Source: Flavobacterium pectinovorum
Lineage (GTDB): Bacteria > Bacteroidota > Bacteroidia > Flavobacteriales > Flavobacteriaceae
DNA length: 64,000 nucleotides
NCBI RefSeq assembly: GCF_006438875.1
Contig: NZ_RCZH01000005.1
Span: 248,001-312,000, forward strand
Direction: 5' to 3'
Positions 9,582-17,482 of this stretch are shown here, piece by piece; positions within the stretch are counted from its first letter, which is position 1; each line of letters opens with the position of its first letter. The notes below the pieces were generated by a model. That model had not been told where the DNA came from. It saw only the letters and a program-made list of their open reading frames with translations, and searched no databases. The translations under genes were made by a program, and so were the position numbers.

Positions 9582-10030
9582 TAATCTACAAGTTTAGATA
9601 AATTACGCTTATTTATTTTTGAAATACCATTTAATATTTCGTCAGGTGTTTTTGTAACTGCAACATCTTTGTAAGCGATCTTGTGAAGTTTGCTTTCGAA
9701 TTTGTACAAAGTCTTAAATAAATAATTAAATTTTTCACTTAATGAGTCATTATCAAAGTAGTTATCTTTTTTAAGATCTTCATTAATTATATAAAAATCG
9801 GCGATTATTTTTTTTGTATCAAATAATAATTTTTCGGCGTTTTGTTGATCTAATTCTTCAACGTGCAAATATGAACCCTCTAATTCAAGTATAAAAAAAT
9901 CTAATTTGCTGCTTATTTTTTTTGCAAATCTCTTTTTGACAAATGATAAAATGCCAATCAAGAAACTAGGATGTCTGGTTTCTTGTACAATTGGCTCAGC
10001 CATTTGGTTTATATCTAATGTCAATAACAT
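9581..10030 (-). CDS. Hypothetical partner of the MazF-like toxin
   Basis: 149 residues, helical and Lys/Glu/Leu-rich, no signal peptide. Its stop codon overlaps the start of the MazF-like gene, and it precedes that gene in the same transcript. It lacks the AbrB/MazE or ribbon-helix-helix N-terminus usual for antitoxins of this family and is about twice their length. By position it may be the antitoxin, but no sequence feature proves it. Confidence 0.55.
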   Translation of the reverse strand: MLLTLDINQMAEPIVQETRHPSFLIGILSFVKKRFAKKISSKLDFFILELEGSYLHVEELDQQNAEKLLFDTKKIIADFYIINEDLKKDNYFDNDSLSEKFNYLFKTLYKFESKLHKIAYKDVAVTKTPDEILNGISKINKRNLSKLVD

Positions 10031-10132
10031 AGCAAAGGATTTAATTTACAAATGTAGTATAAATTTTATTTTTTAGTGTTTCTATTTTCTTAATTTCTGT
10101 CTTTGAAATTTTTTGTTTAAGTATTAATAATA

Positions 10133-10636
10133 TTATCCAACGATACCAAACTCTATATCCTCGATTAATGAACCCCAAAAGTAGGCGTTATCATTTTTCA
10201 ATAAATCCGGATCAATTTCTAACAATTGTGTTTCTAAAAATTTAGCGTACTTTTTAAAATTAGAATTCTCTCTATAAGCACCAAAATGTTTATTTGGAAT
10301 AACATTTTTCCACAAATGATTGTACGTGTATAATTGCAGAAACAGATGTTTGAGTGATTTTGCTAGGAAGTAATTAAGATTGTTTTTTGTAATATTTCGG
10401 GATTCTAAATTAAGAATAATATTATTTTCAGAATGGACTTTTCCAATTACAATTTCTGATGGAGATAATAAAGAAATATCATTTGTAAAATGAAAATCCA
10501 GAATATTATTGGGTAAACCAATCTCAGTAATAATTGCAATTTCTTCAGTGGTTAATGTTTCGCTGCTAATAAAATTAATGTCTCTTTTTATTAAATTAGG
10601 ACCAAAATAGTTTAATATTTGGTTTTCAAATATCAT
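10133..10636 (-). CDS. Hypothetical protein, SUKH-4-like pattern
   Basis: 167 residues, soluble. The order TTEEIAIITEIGLPNNIL, then a beta segment PSEIVIGKV, then FLAKSLKHLFLQLYTYNHL and a C-terminal AYFWGSLIEDIEFGIVG recalls SUKH-4 immunity proteins (GLP near the start, W..li.Ei..G at the end). Those neutralise polymorphic toxins. The match is by eye and weak. Located 102 bp upstream of the MazF-like pair in the same direction. Confidence 0.45.
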   Translation of the reverse strand: MIFENQILNYFGPNLIKRDINFISSETLTTEEIAIITEIGLPNNILDFHFTNDISLLSPSEIVIGKVHSENNIILNLESRNITKNNLNYFLAKSLKHLFLQLYTYNHLWKNVIPNKHFGAYRENSNFKKYAKFLETQLLEIDPDLLKNDNAYFWGSLIEDIEFGIVG

Positions 10637-10672
10637 ATGGGTTTTATTTTAATGAATTAAAATTTATCATTT

Positions 10673-11233
10673 TTATTGCGTGTAGTAACCCACAAATTCT
10701 CTTAGTAAAGAATATACATCTTTGAATTCAAAGTAATTTGGACTCACGCCATTAACATTTTGAAAGTCACGTTTTTTGAATAACATTTTTGTTCTCGTGA
10801 TATGAAAATATTGTGATACTACGATTATGCTTTTAAAGTGTAAACTATCTCGTAATTTAGTTACATTCTCTGTCGTTGCACGTGTATTGTTTCCTAAATT
10901 GTCTACGATTATTGCAGCGTCAGGAACTTTATTGGCAACTAAAAATTCTTTCATTTTGTCGCCTTCATAAAAACCTTCTTTGCCAAAACCGCCACTTACA
11001 ATTATTTTTTTTACACGCTTATTTCGATATAAATTTAGCCCGCATTCTAAACGTTTTTCAAGACGTTCAGATAATGTTCCGTCTTCGTTTACTTTGCTGC
11101 CCAGAATAACGGCAACATCTGCACTTTTTCCGTTATCATGCAAACCATCAATTGTGATAAATATGGTATGCGCCATAAACCATATTAAAAATAGAATAGG
11201 AAGATATTTAAATACTTGTTTCCAGTTTTTCAT
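10673..11233 (-). CDS. SanA/YdcF/ElyC-like DUF218 protein
   Basis: 186 residues with one N-terminal membrane anchor and a periplasmic DUF218 domain: ADVAVILGSKVNEDGTLSER, IIVSGGFGKEG, NNTRATTENV and VVSQYFHITRTKMLF are the conserved blocks. Relatives (SanA, ElyC, YdcF) act in envelope integrity and vancomycin exclusion in Escherichia coli by an unclear mechanism. The acidic residue in GFGKEGFYEGDKM and the NTRATTEN block form the presumed active pocket. Upstream of the 10133 gene by 36 bp, possibly cotranscribed. Confidence 0.8.
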   Translation of the reverse strand: MKNWKQVFKYLPILFLIWFMAHTIFITIDGLHDNGKSADVAVILGSKVNEDGTLSERLEKRLECGLNLYRNKRVKKIIVSGGFGKEGFYEGDKMKEFLVANKVPDAAIIVDNLGNNTRATTENVTKLRDSLHFKSIIVVSQYFHITRTKMLFKKRDFQNVNGVSPNYFEFKDVYSLLREFVGYYTQ

Positions 11234-11264
11234 AGAATGATTTTACAAAATATTTCTTCATTTT

Positions 11265-11708
11265 TTAAATTTTATCCCTAATTGCGACAACAATTTCTTT
11301 ATAATTATCATATTGATCAGGGCTAATTAATAATTCTTCGCCATTTTCAAGAAGTATTGTACTTTCAAAATAACCGGTAGTTATTTGTCCTGCATCACTA
11401 TAAGATCCTTGAATGCGTTCTGTTCGAATATTTACCATAAACGAAAAAGGAATAAATTCTGTTTTCTGTGAAGCTAAACTTATTTTTTGTAAGCCTTTTT
11501 CTAAAACAATAATTTCAGTGACTGAACGAAGTTTATCAATGTGAAAAAATATACTCAATGCTAAAAAAATAATTGATCCTAAGCCTACTATAAAATCTTC
11601 AGTTCGAAAACTATTAAAAAAACTAGAAAGACAAAAGAAATCAAATATGATATAAAACATGTTAATTCTAATTAAATAAAGGGTTCTAAATTTCGAATGT
11701 ATTTTCAT
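11265..11708 (-). CDS. Hypothetical membrane protein, PH-like
   Basis: 147 residues: two N-terminal hydrophobic segments (residues 12-35 and 40-58) then a soluble beta-rich half (TEIIVLEKGLQKISLA...FMVNIRTERIQG...TTGYFESTILLENGEELLIS), the arrangement of small membrane-anchored PH-like proteins. Function unknown. It lies 31 bp before the DUF218 gene, same strand. Confidence 0.5.
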   Translation of the reverse strand: MKIHSKFRTLYLIRINMFYIIFDFFCLSSFFNSFRTEDFIVGLGSIIFLALSIFFHIDKLRSVTEIIVLEKGLQKISLASQKTEFIPFSFMVNIRTERIQGSYSDAGQITTGYFESTILLENGEELLISPDQYDNYKEIVVAIRDKI

Positions 11709-11787
11709 TTAATGCAAAGAATATTTTTAATAGTTATAAGTCTGATTCAATTTTTTCTCACTTGCGAAAATGAAAATTTTGAAAGTA

Positions 11788-11932
11788 TTATAAATCTTTA
11801 ATTAAATCGCCTGGATTTATTTTTAAAGATTGAGCGATTTTGAAAATTTATTTAAGACGAATATAAAGTTAAAAATTCGAACTCTAATTATTTTTTTTGA
11901 TGCGTTCAGTTTTCGGTTACATACGACCGATT
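11788..11932 (-). pseudogene. Remnant of an XRE-type regulator
   Basis: On the minus strand the fragment FKIAQSLKINPGDLIKDL followed by a stop (11788-11846) reads like the last helix of an XRE helix-turn-helix protein. NRSYVTEN, reading like the recognition-helix end, appears at 11909-11932 and is followed by a stop. The two pieces are in different frames and separated by stops, so the gene is dead. It lies head-to-head with the small gene at 11998. Confidence 0.4.
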
Positions 11933-11997
11933 GTTTACAATCACTTAAAAGTCATCTATTACTTGTAGTTTTGTTTGGAAGAAAAAATGAGAAAATC

Positions 11998-12321
11998 ATG
12001 GAAATACAACATAAAGAAAAGGTCACAGAATTTCTGGAATCAATGAAAAGAATCAATAAATTCAAAAAGCTAAAATCAGAAAATAATAATGACAATTCGT
12101 TTAGCGTAAATCTAAAAGTATCCGGTTATAACGAACTTAACTTAATGGTTTCAAGTCTTCTAAAAGCAAGTATTATTTTACTTAATGACGATGCTCGAAG
12201 TCAGGCCTGTTTTCCATTTAATGAAGCAGATAATAATGTAATGACTTTGCTTGAAATTGCCTTACAACTTTTACCGGAAGATGAAATGGAGATATTGGAT
12301 GATTTGCACAAACTTCATTGA
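11998..12321 (+). CDS. Small soluble protein, paralogue of 56464
   Basis: 107 residues from the ATG at 11998; an upstream TTG at 11830 would add 56 residues of low-quality sequence that overlaps the XRE remnant, so I reject it. The core, FSVNLKVSGYNELNLMVSSL then LEIALQLLPEDEMEIL, aligns with the 104-residue protein at 56464-56778 and the fragment at 56111-56299. All are acidic, helical and of unknown role. The family seems peculiar to this group of bacteria. Confidence 0.6.
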   Translation: MEIQHKEKVTEFLESMKRINKFKKLKSENNNDNSFSVNLKVSGYNELNLMVSSLLKASIILLNDDARSQACFPFNEADNNVMTLLEIALQLLPEDEMEILDDLHKLH

Positions 12322-12868
12322 CAATTAATACTAAAAAAAATCACGCAAAGGCGCAAAGCCGCCAAGTTTACATACATTTTCTTTGCGCTTTTGCCCTTTG
12401 CGCGAGATTTATTCGGCAAAGTTCCAATCCCGAAACTTCGGGACGGGATAGATATTTCCTTAACTTAATGACATTACGTTCGCATTAGCGGGGGATCTAT
12501 TCTTCAGAAATCAGAAATCAGAAGAGTTTAAACAGATCTTGTTTTTTTTGTAAGAAAAAATACGTATATTGCTGCCATATTAGAATATAATGGTAACTGC
12601 AAATTTTTATTTAGTAAATAGTTCTTTGATGTGCTTAATGTGCACGTTATTGTATTTGCATGATGATACCTTCTTACAAAGCTCAAAAGAGTTTATTTAT
12701 TTTGCCCTGTCACAACTCTAGGCAGGGATTCTTTCCTATAACATAGTTAATTTATTTAAATCCTCAATTTTATTCAGGATATGATATCATTGAATTAGTT
12801 TGGCTACAAGATATTCAGTGAAGAGTTCAATATCATACTCTATATAAAATGAAGCAAGCAAGAAAGTT
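12322..12868. other. Long intergenic stretch before the GreA-like gene
   Basis: It holds an inverted repeat of the CGCAAAG type at 12337-12401, a CCCGAAACTTCGGGACGGGA palindrome near 12429-12448 and an AT-rich leader. An ATG at 12590 opens a 43-codon frame ending at 12721, without a clear ribosome site or known relatives; I do not call it a gene. Confidence 0.5.
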
Positions 12869-13246
12869 ATGTCACAAAATATTATTGTAACCACAGGAAC
12901 ATACGATTTAATCAAAGATCACGTAAGAAGAAAAAAAGTAACAGCAGAAGAAGAAGTGTTATTATTGGCCCAGTTAAAAAAGGCATCTCAGGTATTGAGA
13001 AGAGATCTGCCCGAAGATATTGTTTCGTTAAACCGAAGAGTAACCTACAAAGACCATATGAATAATGAAGAGAAAACAATTCTTCTTGTTGGTCCTGAAA
13101 GAGCAAAAGCAAACAAAAACAGAATTTCGGTTCTTTCTGATGAAGGTATTGCAATGGTAGGGTACAAAGTAGGAGATCTTATAGAATGGCCTGCTAAAAA
13201 AGGTAATTTGAAATTAGAAATTTTAAAAGTAGAAGAGGAAGTTTAA
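12869..13246 (+). CDS. GreA/Rnk-like transcription elongation factor family protein
   Basis: 125 residues. An N-terminal helical part (TTGTYDLIKDHVRRKKVTAE...LAQLKKASQVLRRDLP) leads into a GreA/GreB C-terminal domain (SLNRRVTYKD...TILLVGPERA, ISVLSDEGIAMVGYKVGDLI). The coiled coil is too short for a true GreA, so it is closer to Rnk, which binds RNA polymerase and competes with Gre factors. Such orphans are common in Flavobacteriia; target unknown. A terminator follows directly, so it is monocistronic. Confidence 0.8.
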   Translation: MSQNIIVTTGTYDLIKDHVRRKKVTAEEEVLLLAQLKKASQVLRRDLPEDIVSLNRRVTYKDHMNNEEKTILLVGPERAKANKNRISVLSDEGIAMVGYKVGDLIEWPAKKGNLKLEILKVEEEV

Positions 13247-13272
13247 TATTATTTATGCTTTAGATTTATAAA

Positions 13273-13312
13273 AACATCCCAAGAAGGTTTCTTTTTTGGG
13301 ATGTTTTTTTGT
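13273..13312 (+). terminator. Rho-independent terminator of the GreA-like gene
   Basis: Stem ACATCCCAA / TTGGGATGT with a 13-nt loop followed by seven T. Confidence 0.85.
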
Positions 13313-13417
13313 TTTGATAAATAGTATTGAGTTTCATTGTTGCCGCCCGAAGTCCTCGCTGGCTTAAAATTTTAATGATACCCAATTCACTAACGAAATA
13401 TATGCGTAATATTTATC

Positions 13418-13509
13418 TGTAGAGATGCACAGCAATGCGTCTAACTCAAGGATTGCATCTTTGCAGATTTCTAATTGGAACATGAGACTGCTGTGCGCCT
13501 CTACAATGT
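13418..13509. repeat. Dispersed hairpin repeat R5
   Basis: Starts GTAGAGATGCACAGCAATGC and ends GCTGTGCGCCTCTACAATG; the ends pair as a hairpin. A half copy lies at 25898-25925. Confidence 0.6.
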
Positions 13510-13541
13510 ACCTTTCCGTTAAAACATTTTTGTTTTTTTAA

Positions 13542-14375
13542 TTAGGATTGTATTATTTCACCTAAAGCTGTCTTACGATCATTTGTTAATGCGATTACTA
13601 ATGCAATACCGCAGAAAAGCAACGCAATAAATGCACGTACAATTTCATTTCCACCGCCTGCTGATGGGTTTGCAATGGCATCCGGAATATGAAAGAATAG
13701 AAAAAACAATAAAAGCGTAAGCGCTAAAAGAAGCGCAATTGGTTTTATTAGAATTTTAAAAATAATCGATATGCCAGCAATGATGAGGGCAACACCAAAA
13801 AAGTAAGTCCAAAACATGGGCGCTGGTAACCATTTTGGAACCATTGTAACGAGAAATTTGGCAAAAGCAAAATGACTCAACCCAAATAATATCATAAGAA
13901 TCGAATAAAAAACCCGCCCACACGGAATAAGTTTTTCTAATAATGAGGTGAAATTCTTTTCACCTCCAGCAGAACTGTTCTCTACAAATGATCCTGCCAT
14001 TACAAACGCGCCACCGCTATAGGTTAATTCTTCGAGAGCATCTATCCAAACCTGAAAATCCGGAGTTTTATCTGCACTAAGCATTATAATATAAGGTAGG
14101 TGAGAAGTGATGATCGCAGCAAGAAAACAAAAACCTAAATAAAGGCATATTTTTTTAGTGTCACTAAATTTAATTTTAAATACTCCCGAAATGATAATTC
14201 CGGCAAATATCAAAGCTATTCCGGTAAGAATGGGGAAGATACTATTGTTATGAGCCCAAGCAGGAAATGGAGATAAAATTTCTGAACGAAATTTTTTGAT
14301 AATAATTTGATGAATCCCCAAAGCAACAACACCGATACCATAAAAGGCACGGCCGATTTTAATAAGTTCTTTCAT
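13542..14375 (-). CDS. Two-repeat DoxX-like membrane protein
   Basis: 277 residues, about eight hydrophobic segments. The two halves are similar: KIGRAFYGIGVVALGIHQII...AHNNSIFPILTGIALIFAGI aligns with PCGRVFYSILMILFGLSHFA...PMFWTYFFGVALIIAGI. Each is a four-helix DoxX-like unit, so the gene looks like an internal duplication. DoxX relatives are linked to redox or respiratory functions, but no cofactor ligands are obvious here. The last codons sit close to repeat R5. Confidence 0.65.
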   Translation of the reverse strand: MKELIKIGRAFYGIGVVALGIHQIIIKKFRSEILSPFPAWAHNNSIFPILTGIALIFAGIIISGVFKIKFSDTKKICLYLGFCFLAAIITSHLPYIIMLSADKTPDFQVWIDALEELTYSGGAFVMAGSFVENSSAGGEKNFTSLLEKLIPCGRVFYSILMILFGLSHFAFAKFLVTMVPKWLPAPMFWTYFFGVALIIAGISIIFKILIKPIALLLALTLLLFFLFFHIPDAIANPSAGGGNEIVRAFIALLFCGIALVIALTNDRKTALGEIIQS

Positions 14376-14509
14376 TAGTAGTACTGTTAAAAAAAATAAT
14401 TAAAGAATAGATTTTGGCAAGTATCAAATATATAAATTAATTCAGAAAATACTGATTTACAGGATGTTTTTTGTTTTTATCATAAAAAACAACTCTGCTA
14501 GAACGTAAA

Positions 14510-14580
14510 AAAAATGCAAAGTCGGAGACATTTGCGTAGCGTTAATTAAGAATACTTAGTATAACGAAGTCGAGAGTAGC
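14510..14580. repeat. Cassette-type repeat, copy 1
   Basis: Contains GCAAAGTCGGAGACATTTGC, a hairpin with GCAAA/TTTGC outer and GTC/GAC inner pairing, then GTAGCGTT and a degenerate ACTT...CGAAG tail. It abuts the stop codon of the minus-strand gene at 14581. Confidence 0.6.
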
Positions 14581-15051
14581 CTATATTTTAAAAAATTGTA
14601 ATCTTTCATCTGAGTCGGTATCTTTATAATCCCTAAAAGAATGCCTTAAAATCAGTCTTTCATTTTGCAGGAATAAATCAAAAAGAATTGATTTATTTTT
14701 ACCGTAAGCCTGACTTTCGTCAGCTATTAAAAGTATTGCCCATTTCTCTTTTGTCATTCTTTTTTCAATGCTCCATTTCCCTTCAATGTTTTGGCAATCG
14801 GCATATTGTTCTGTAGTTGCTTCATTCATTACGTTAGGAAAATTTTTGGCTTCAAAACTTCCGTCTTCGTGCAATGTTAATTGAACGTCAGTGCATTTGA
14901 AACTGTAGCGAAGCATTGCAGGATAGCTGGGCACATCTAGTTTCCAATTACCAGCTATTTCTTTGGCTTTGGGTTCTTTTTTTAAATCTTTTAAGGAATT
15001 TTCGCAACTGCAAAAAATTAGTAAAACGATCAGGTAAAAGCTTTTCTTCAT
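14581..15051 (-). CDS. Hypothetical lipoprotein
   Basis: 156 residues with a lipoprotein signal (LIVLLIFCSC). The mature part AGNWKLDVPSYPAMLRYSF...LTLHEDGSFEAKNFP and GKWSIEKR fits the lipocalin-like 'W.l....l.l..dGsf' pattern of Bacteroidota surface lipoproteins. No enzyme motif. It is the leftmost member of the one-directional small-gene run up to 20.6 kb, and its 3' end touches a repeat. Confidence 0.6.
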   Translation of the reverse strand: MKKSFYLIVLLIFCSCENSLKDLKKEPKAKEIAGNWKLDVPSYPAMLRYSFKCTDVQLTLHEDGSFEAKNFPNVMNEATTEQYADCQNIEGKWSIEKRMTKEKWAILLIADESQAYGKNKSILFDLFLQNERLILRHSFRDYKDTDSDERLQFFKI

Positions 15052-15094
15052 ATTAATTTGTTATTTTAAGTTTGTCCTCTGACTATTGGCGAAT

Positions 15095-15165
15095 ATGCGG
15101 CTCATGCGTATTTTTATTAATGTATTTTCACTTGCGTACATATGAGTAACGTACTCATGCAATGT
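15095..15165. repeat. Cassette-type repeat, copy 2
   Basis: Holds a perfect 7-bp stem ATGAGTA / TACTCAT with a 3-nt loop (ACG). The layout matches the GAGCG...CGCTC hairpins of the other copies but the stem letters differ, suggesting that structure rather than sequence is kept. It lies just 3' of the gene at 15174. Confidence 0.45.
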
Positions 15166-15173
15166 AAAGGAAA

Positions 15174-15542
15174 TTACTCTAATTTTTCTAAATTGAAAGT
15201 AATATTCATTCCTTCAAACAAAGCTTTTCCTTTAGCAATATTTCCATTAGCGTCAAATATTTCGACCGACATAGTTTTTCCTAAAAACTCTTGTCTGGGA
15301 CATTTTGAAAAGGTAAATTCATAACTACAATCTGATTTCCAGATAATTGTACCTTGAATTATTTCTGCCGATTCTTTAATGACTTCAGTTTGAATTTTTT
15401 CAGTTCGAGTCACAGTTATATTTGGAAGACCTTCGCTGGTATAAAGAAATTTTCCAATTTTAAATTTTTCACAATTTGATTCTTGCGAAAAACCTTTATA
15501 AGAAAGTAAACTCAATAAAAGAAAAAAGTATATTTTTTTCAT
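15174..15542 (-). CDS. Small secreted hypothetical protein
   Basis: 122 residues with a signal peptide (ending YKGFSQES). The mature part (GTIIWKSDCSYEFTFSKCP, FDANGNIAKGKALFEGMNI) is beta-rich with two or three Cys. No family assigned. Minus strand, flanked on its 3' side by a repeat. Confidence 0.6.
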   Translation of the reverse strand: MKKIYFFLLLSLLSYKGFSQESNCEKFKIGKFLYTSEGLPNITVTRTEKIQTEVIKESAEIIQGTIIWKSDCSYEFTFSKCPRQEFLGKTMSVEIFDANGNIAKGKALFEGMNITFNLEKLE

Positions 15543-15627
15543 AATTGTAATTTATAATTTATTAATATTTTTTTTGAAGTAATTTGTAAAAGCCAGAATC
15601 TTTTATCAGGTTTATGGTTTCTAAAAA

Positions 15628-15700
15628 ATCACGAAAGTCAGAGAAGTTTGTGTAACTTTTTATAAGAACACTTCGATGAGCTAGTGTTGTAACAACATAA
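15628..15700. repeat. Cassette-type repeat, copy 3
   Basis: Contains ACGAAAGTCAGAGAAGTTTG then AAGAACACTTCGATGAGCTA, a diverged copy of the unit at 19165-19240. It ends just short of the stop of the gene at 15713. Confidence 0.55.
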
Positions 15701-15712
15701 GGAATAGAGATC

Positions 15713-16090
15713 TTATTCTAAATTATTCCAACCGCTCACATTGCCTTTTTTTATTTGTAATAAAGCAAAAAGGATTACCAAGCAAATCACAATAAAAATT
15801 GGCGACATAATTCTATTACTATTTAGCAATTGTAATACAAACAATATTATGCTAATACTGAAAATACCCCAAAATCCTAATTTCACCCATTTAAAAAGCA
15901 TTATTGAGAACAGGATACCTAATAATCCAAGTGAACCATGGATTAACATCATATTTTCTGAAATTTGATATTGAGCAATCTTAGACATTTCATCAGTTTT
16001 AAAGAAATAAAGAATTGTACTAAATGAATAAGCAATTATTAAATAAATTAACCAAGCTGTTAAACATCCATGTCTCTCTTTCTTTTGCAT
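15713..16090 (-). CDS. Small hypothetical membrane protein
   Basis: 125 residues, four hydrophobic segments (about 10-30, 45-65, 68-88, 95-115) and a short charged N-terminus. No motif. It is the third gene of the minus-strand run. Confidence 0.55.
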   Translation of the reverse strand: MQKKERHGCLTAWLIYLIIAYSFSTILYFFKTDEMSKIAQYQISENMMLIHGSLGLLGILFSIMLFKWVKLGFWGIFSISIILFVLQLLNSNRIMSPIFIVICLVILFALLQIKKGNVSGWNNLE

Positions 16091-16167
16091 TTTTTATGTT
16101 AAGGTTTTATTTAATGATTTAAAACTTTGTTTCTCTGTTCAGTATAGTTTTTACTTTTCTTTGTGAC

Positions 16168-16260
16168 TATTGTAATGTGTACGAATTCTTTAGATTTCGC
16201 ACAGTGATTACAATATTTAGCAAGGAATATTTTGAAATACTTAGGAGAGCGGGAGGCTTA
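16168..16260. repeat. Cassette-type repeat, copy 4
   Basis: A long imperfect hairpin (ATTGTAATGTG ... CAGTGATTACAAT) followed by ACTTAGGAGAGCGGGAGG, which matches the tail of the other copies. It is close to the 3' end of the gene at 16282. Confidence 0.5.
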
Positions 16261-16281
16261 CAGTAAAGAACCAAAATTTAC

Positions 16282-16782
16282 TTAGTACAAAATAAATGTC
16301 TTACTGTAGACACGTTTATTTTCTATATAAAGATTCATTTCCCATTTCCCTTTAATTAATTCATAAGGTTCATCTAAGCTGTATGAAGAAGCAGAAGGAA
16401 TATTTGATGGTCTTTGAGTGGTATATCTTATGCTTTTAAATTTTTCTCCTTTACTGTTTGTTACTTTTTCCGGATAAATCCATTCAATGTCGATCGCCAG
16501 ATTAACAGTGTCTTTGGCTTCTACTATATAAACAACTCCAAAATTTGCTTTTTTTACAGCTTTAATCGAATCGGTATTTTTGATTATAACAAAATCCTTT
16601 AACCAGCCATGAGTGCCAGTTGGAGTGTTGTTAACTTGTTCTGTTGTACCATCTTCGACTTTTGCCAGTCCGTAGTCAAGTTCTTTAAGTTCTAAAGTTC
16701 CATAACTTTTAGATTTAATAGTAGCTTGCGAAAAAATAGTTTGTAAAACAAAGAGCGAAAGTAAAGTATAGATAATTTTCAT
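16282..16782 (-). CDS. Secreted hypothetical protein
   Basis: 166 residues when started at the Met followed by KIIYTLLSLFVLQTIFSQ, a clear signal peptide. An open frame continues upstream to 16938, but those 52 residues are basic and unlike a leader, and part matches intergenic DNA elsewhere (TTACG...CGTAA), so I take the shorter start. The mature part (ATIKSKSYGTLELKELDYG, KGKWEMNLYIENKRVYSKTF) looks like a beta-sandwich; similar proteins carry DUF3859-like patterns, which I cannot confirm. Confidence 0.6.
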   Translation of the reverse strand: MKIIYTLLSLFVLQTIFSQATIKSKSYGTLELKELDYGLAKVEDGTTEQVNNTPTGTHGWLKDFVIIKNTDSIKAVKKANFGVVYIVEAKDTVNLAIDIEWIYPEKVTNSKGEKFKSIRYTTQRPSNIPSASSYSLDEPYELIKGKWEMNLYIENKRVYSKTFILY

Positions 16783-16883
16783 TTGTAGTGGGTTGGTTTT
16801 TAGTTGACAGATTTTAGTTATTTGGTTTTTTGGGATTAAACGGTGTATTTTTTTCAAACATAGCCTCTTTAAATTTAATTTCC

Positions 16884-16899
16884 TTACGCGAAACCGTAA
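16884..16899 (-). promoter_or_regulatory. Possible operator TTACGCGAAACCGTAA
   Basis: Same 16-bp motif as at 8205-8220, 14 of 16 bases identical, about 100 bp upstream of the start at 16782 and in the same orientation relative to the gene. Confidence 0.3.
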
Positions 16900-16944
16900 A
16901 ATCTTCTTTTGAAAAACAAAACCCACTATTGCCTGCATAATATT

Positions 16945-17003
16945 TCATCGTTTTGTTATTGGCTGGCTTGTGTTCACGAGCGGGACGATAATTCTAGCGG
17001 GGG
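16945..17003. repeat. Cassette-type repeat, copy 5
   Basis: TTGGCTGGCTTGTGTTCACG then AGCGGGACGATAATTCTAGC, abutting the 3' end of the gene at 17009. Its GAGCGGGACG part is shared with copies at about 19125 and 20490. Confidence 0.55.
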
Positions 17004-17008
17004 AAATA

Positions 17009-17374
17009 CTAATTGTATCTCTTCTCCCGATCTTCTAAATTGCTTTTTAACTCTTTAGTTCTATCGTTTGTGCATTGAGCAAGGCAGGTATAATAAATTA
17101 AAGGCTGAATACTACCTCCATTATACTCTTCTTTTTCAAATTCACATTTTGAATCTCTAAATTTAATCCAGTTTTTCTGAGTAGTAATCAATAATTTTTT
17201 CTCTTTTTCATTTAATTTTTTGACTAACTTTTTATAAACCTGATTAAGTTCATTGTCAGCTTTGGCAAGATTTTGAATGGCGGTTTGATTCATTTCAACT
17301 TGTGTTTGTGCAAATAAATTAGTGCTGAAACTAAATAGAAATAATGTCAAGAGACATAGATAGAAATTTTTCAT
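17009..17374 (-). CDS. LprI-like (DUF1311) secreted protein
   Basis: 121 residues: signal peptide ending TNLFAQ, then TQVEMNQTAIQNLAKADNEL, NQVYKKLVKKLNEKEKKLL and QKNWIKFRDSKCEFE, the defining blocks of the LprI N-terminal/DUF1311 family. LprI of Mycobacterium tuberculosis inhibits host lysozyme; most family members are uncharacterised periplasmic proteins. Two or three Cys may form disulfides. Monocistronic by spacing. Confidence 0.8.
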   Translation of the reverse strand: MKNFYLCLLTLFLFSFSTNLFAQTQVEMNQTAIQNLAKADNELNQVYKKLVKKLNEKEKKLLITTQKNWIKFRDSKCEFEKEEYNGGSIQPLIYYTCLAQCTNDRTKELKSNLEDREKRYN

Positions 17375-17394
17375 GTAATTAAAAATTTAGCGGT

Positions 17395-17450
17395 GCTACT
17401 TAGATTATTTGCAGAAACGGTACGCTCGCGCTAGTTGGAGAACGGGAGAC
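17395..17450. repeat. Cassette-type repeat, copy 6 (half)
   Basis: GGTACGCTCGCGCTAGTTGG then AGAACGGGAG, equal to the right half of the copy at 20490-20530 (GGAACGCTTGCACTAGCAAG). It lies 3' of the gene at 17483. Confidence 0.5.
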
Positions 17451-17482
17451 AAAACCTATAATATTGCTAAACTGCTATTCGT

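Noticed and set aside
11830..11997. Longer N-terminus of the 11998 gene from a TTG
   Set aside because: The extra 56 codons overlap the XRE remnant on the opposite strand, and the paralogue at 56464 begins near the internal ATG.
12590..12721. 43-codon open frame upstream of the GreA-like gene
   Set aside because: No ribosome site, no signal peptide or motif, atypical composition; likely chance.
16783..16938. N-terminal extension of the 16282 gene
   Set aside because: The stretch contains the TTACG...CGTAA motif and puts a basic segment before a perfect signal peptide.
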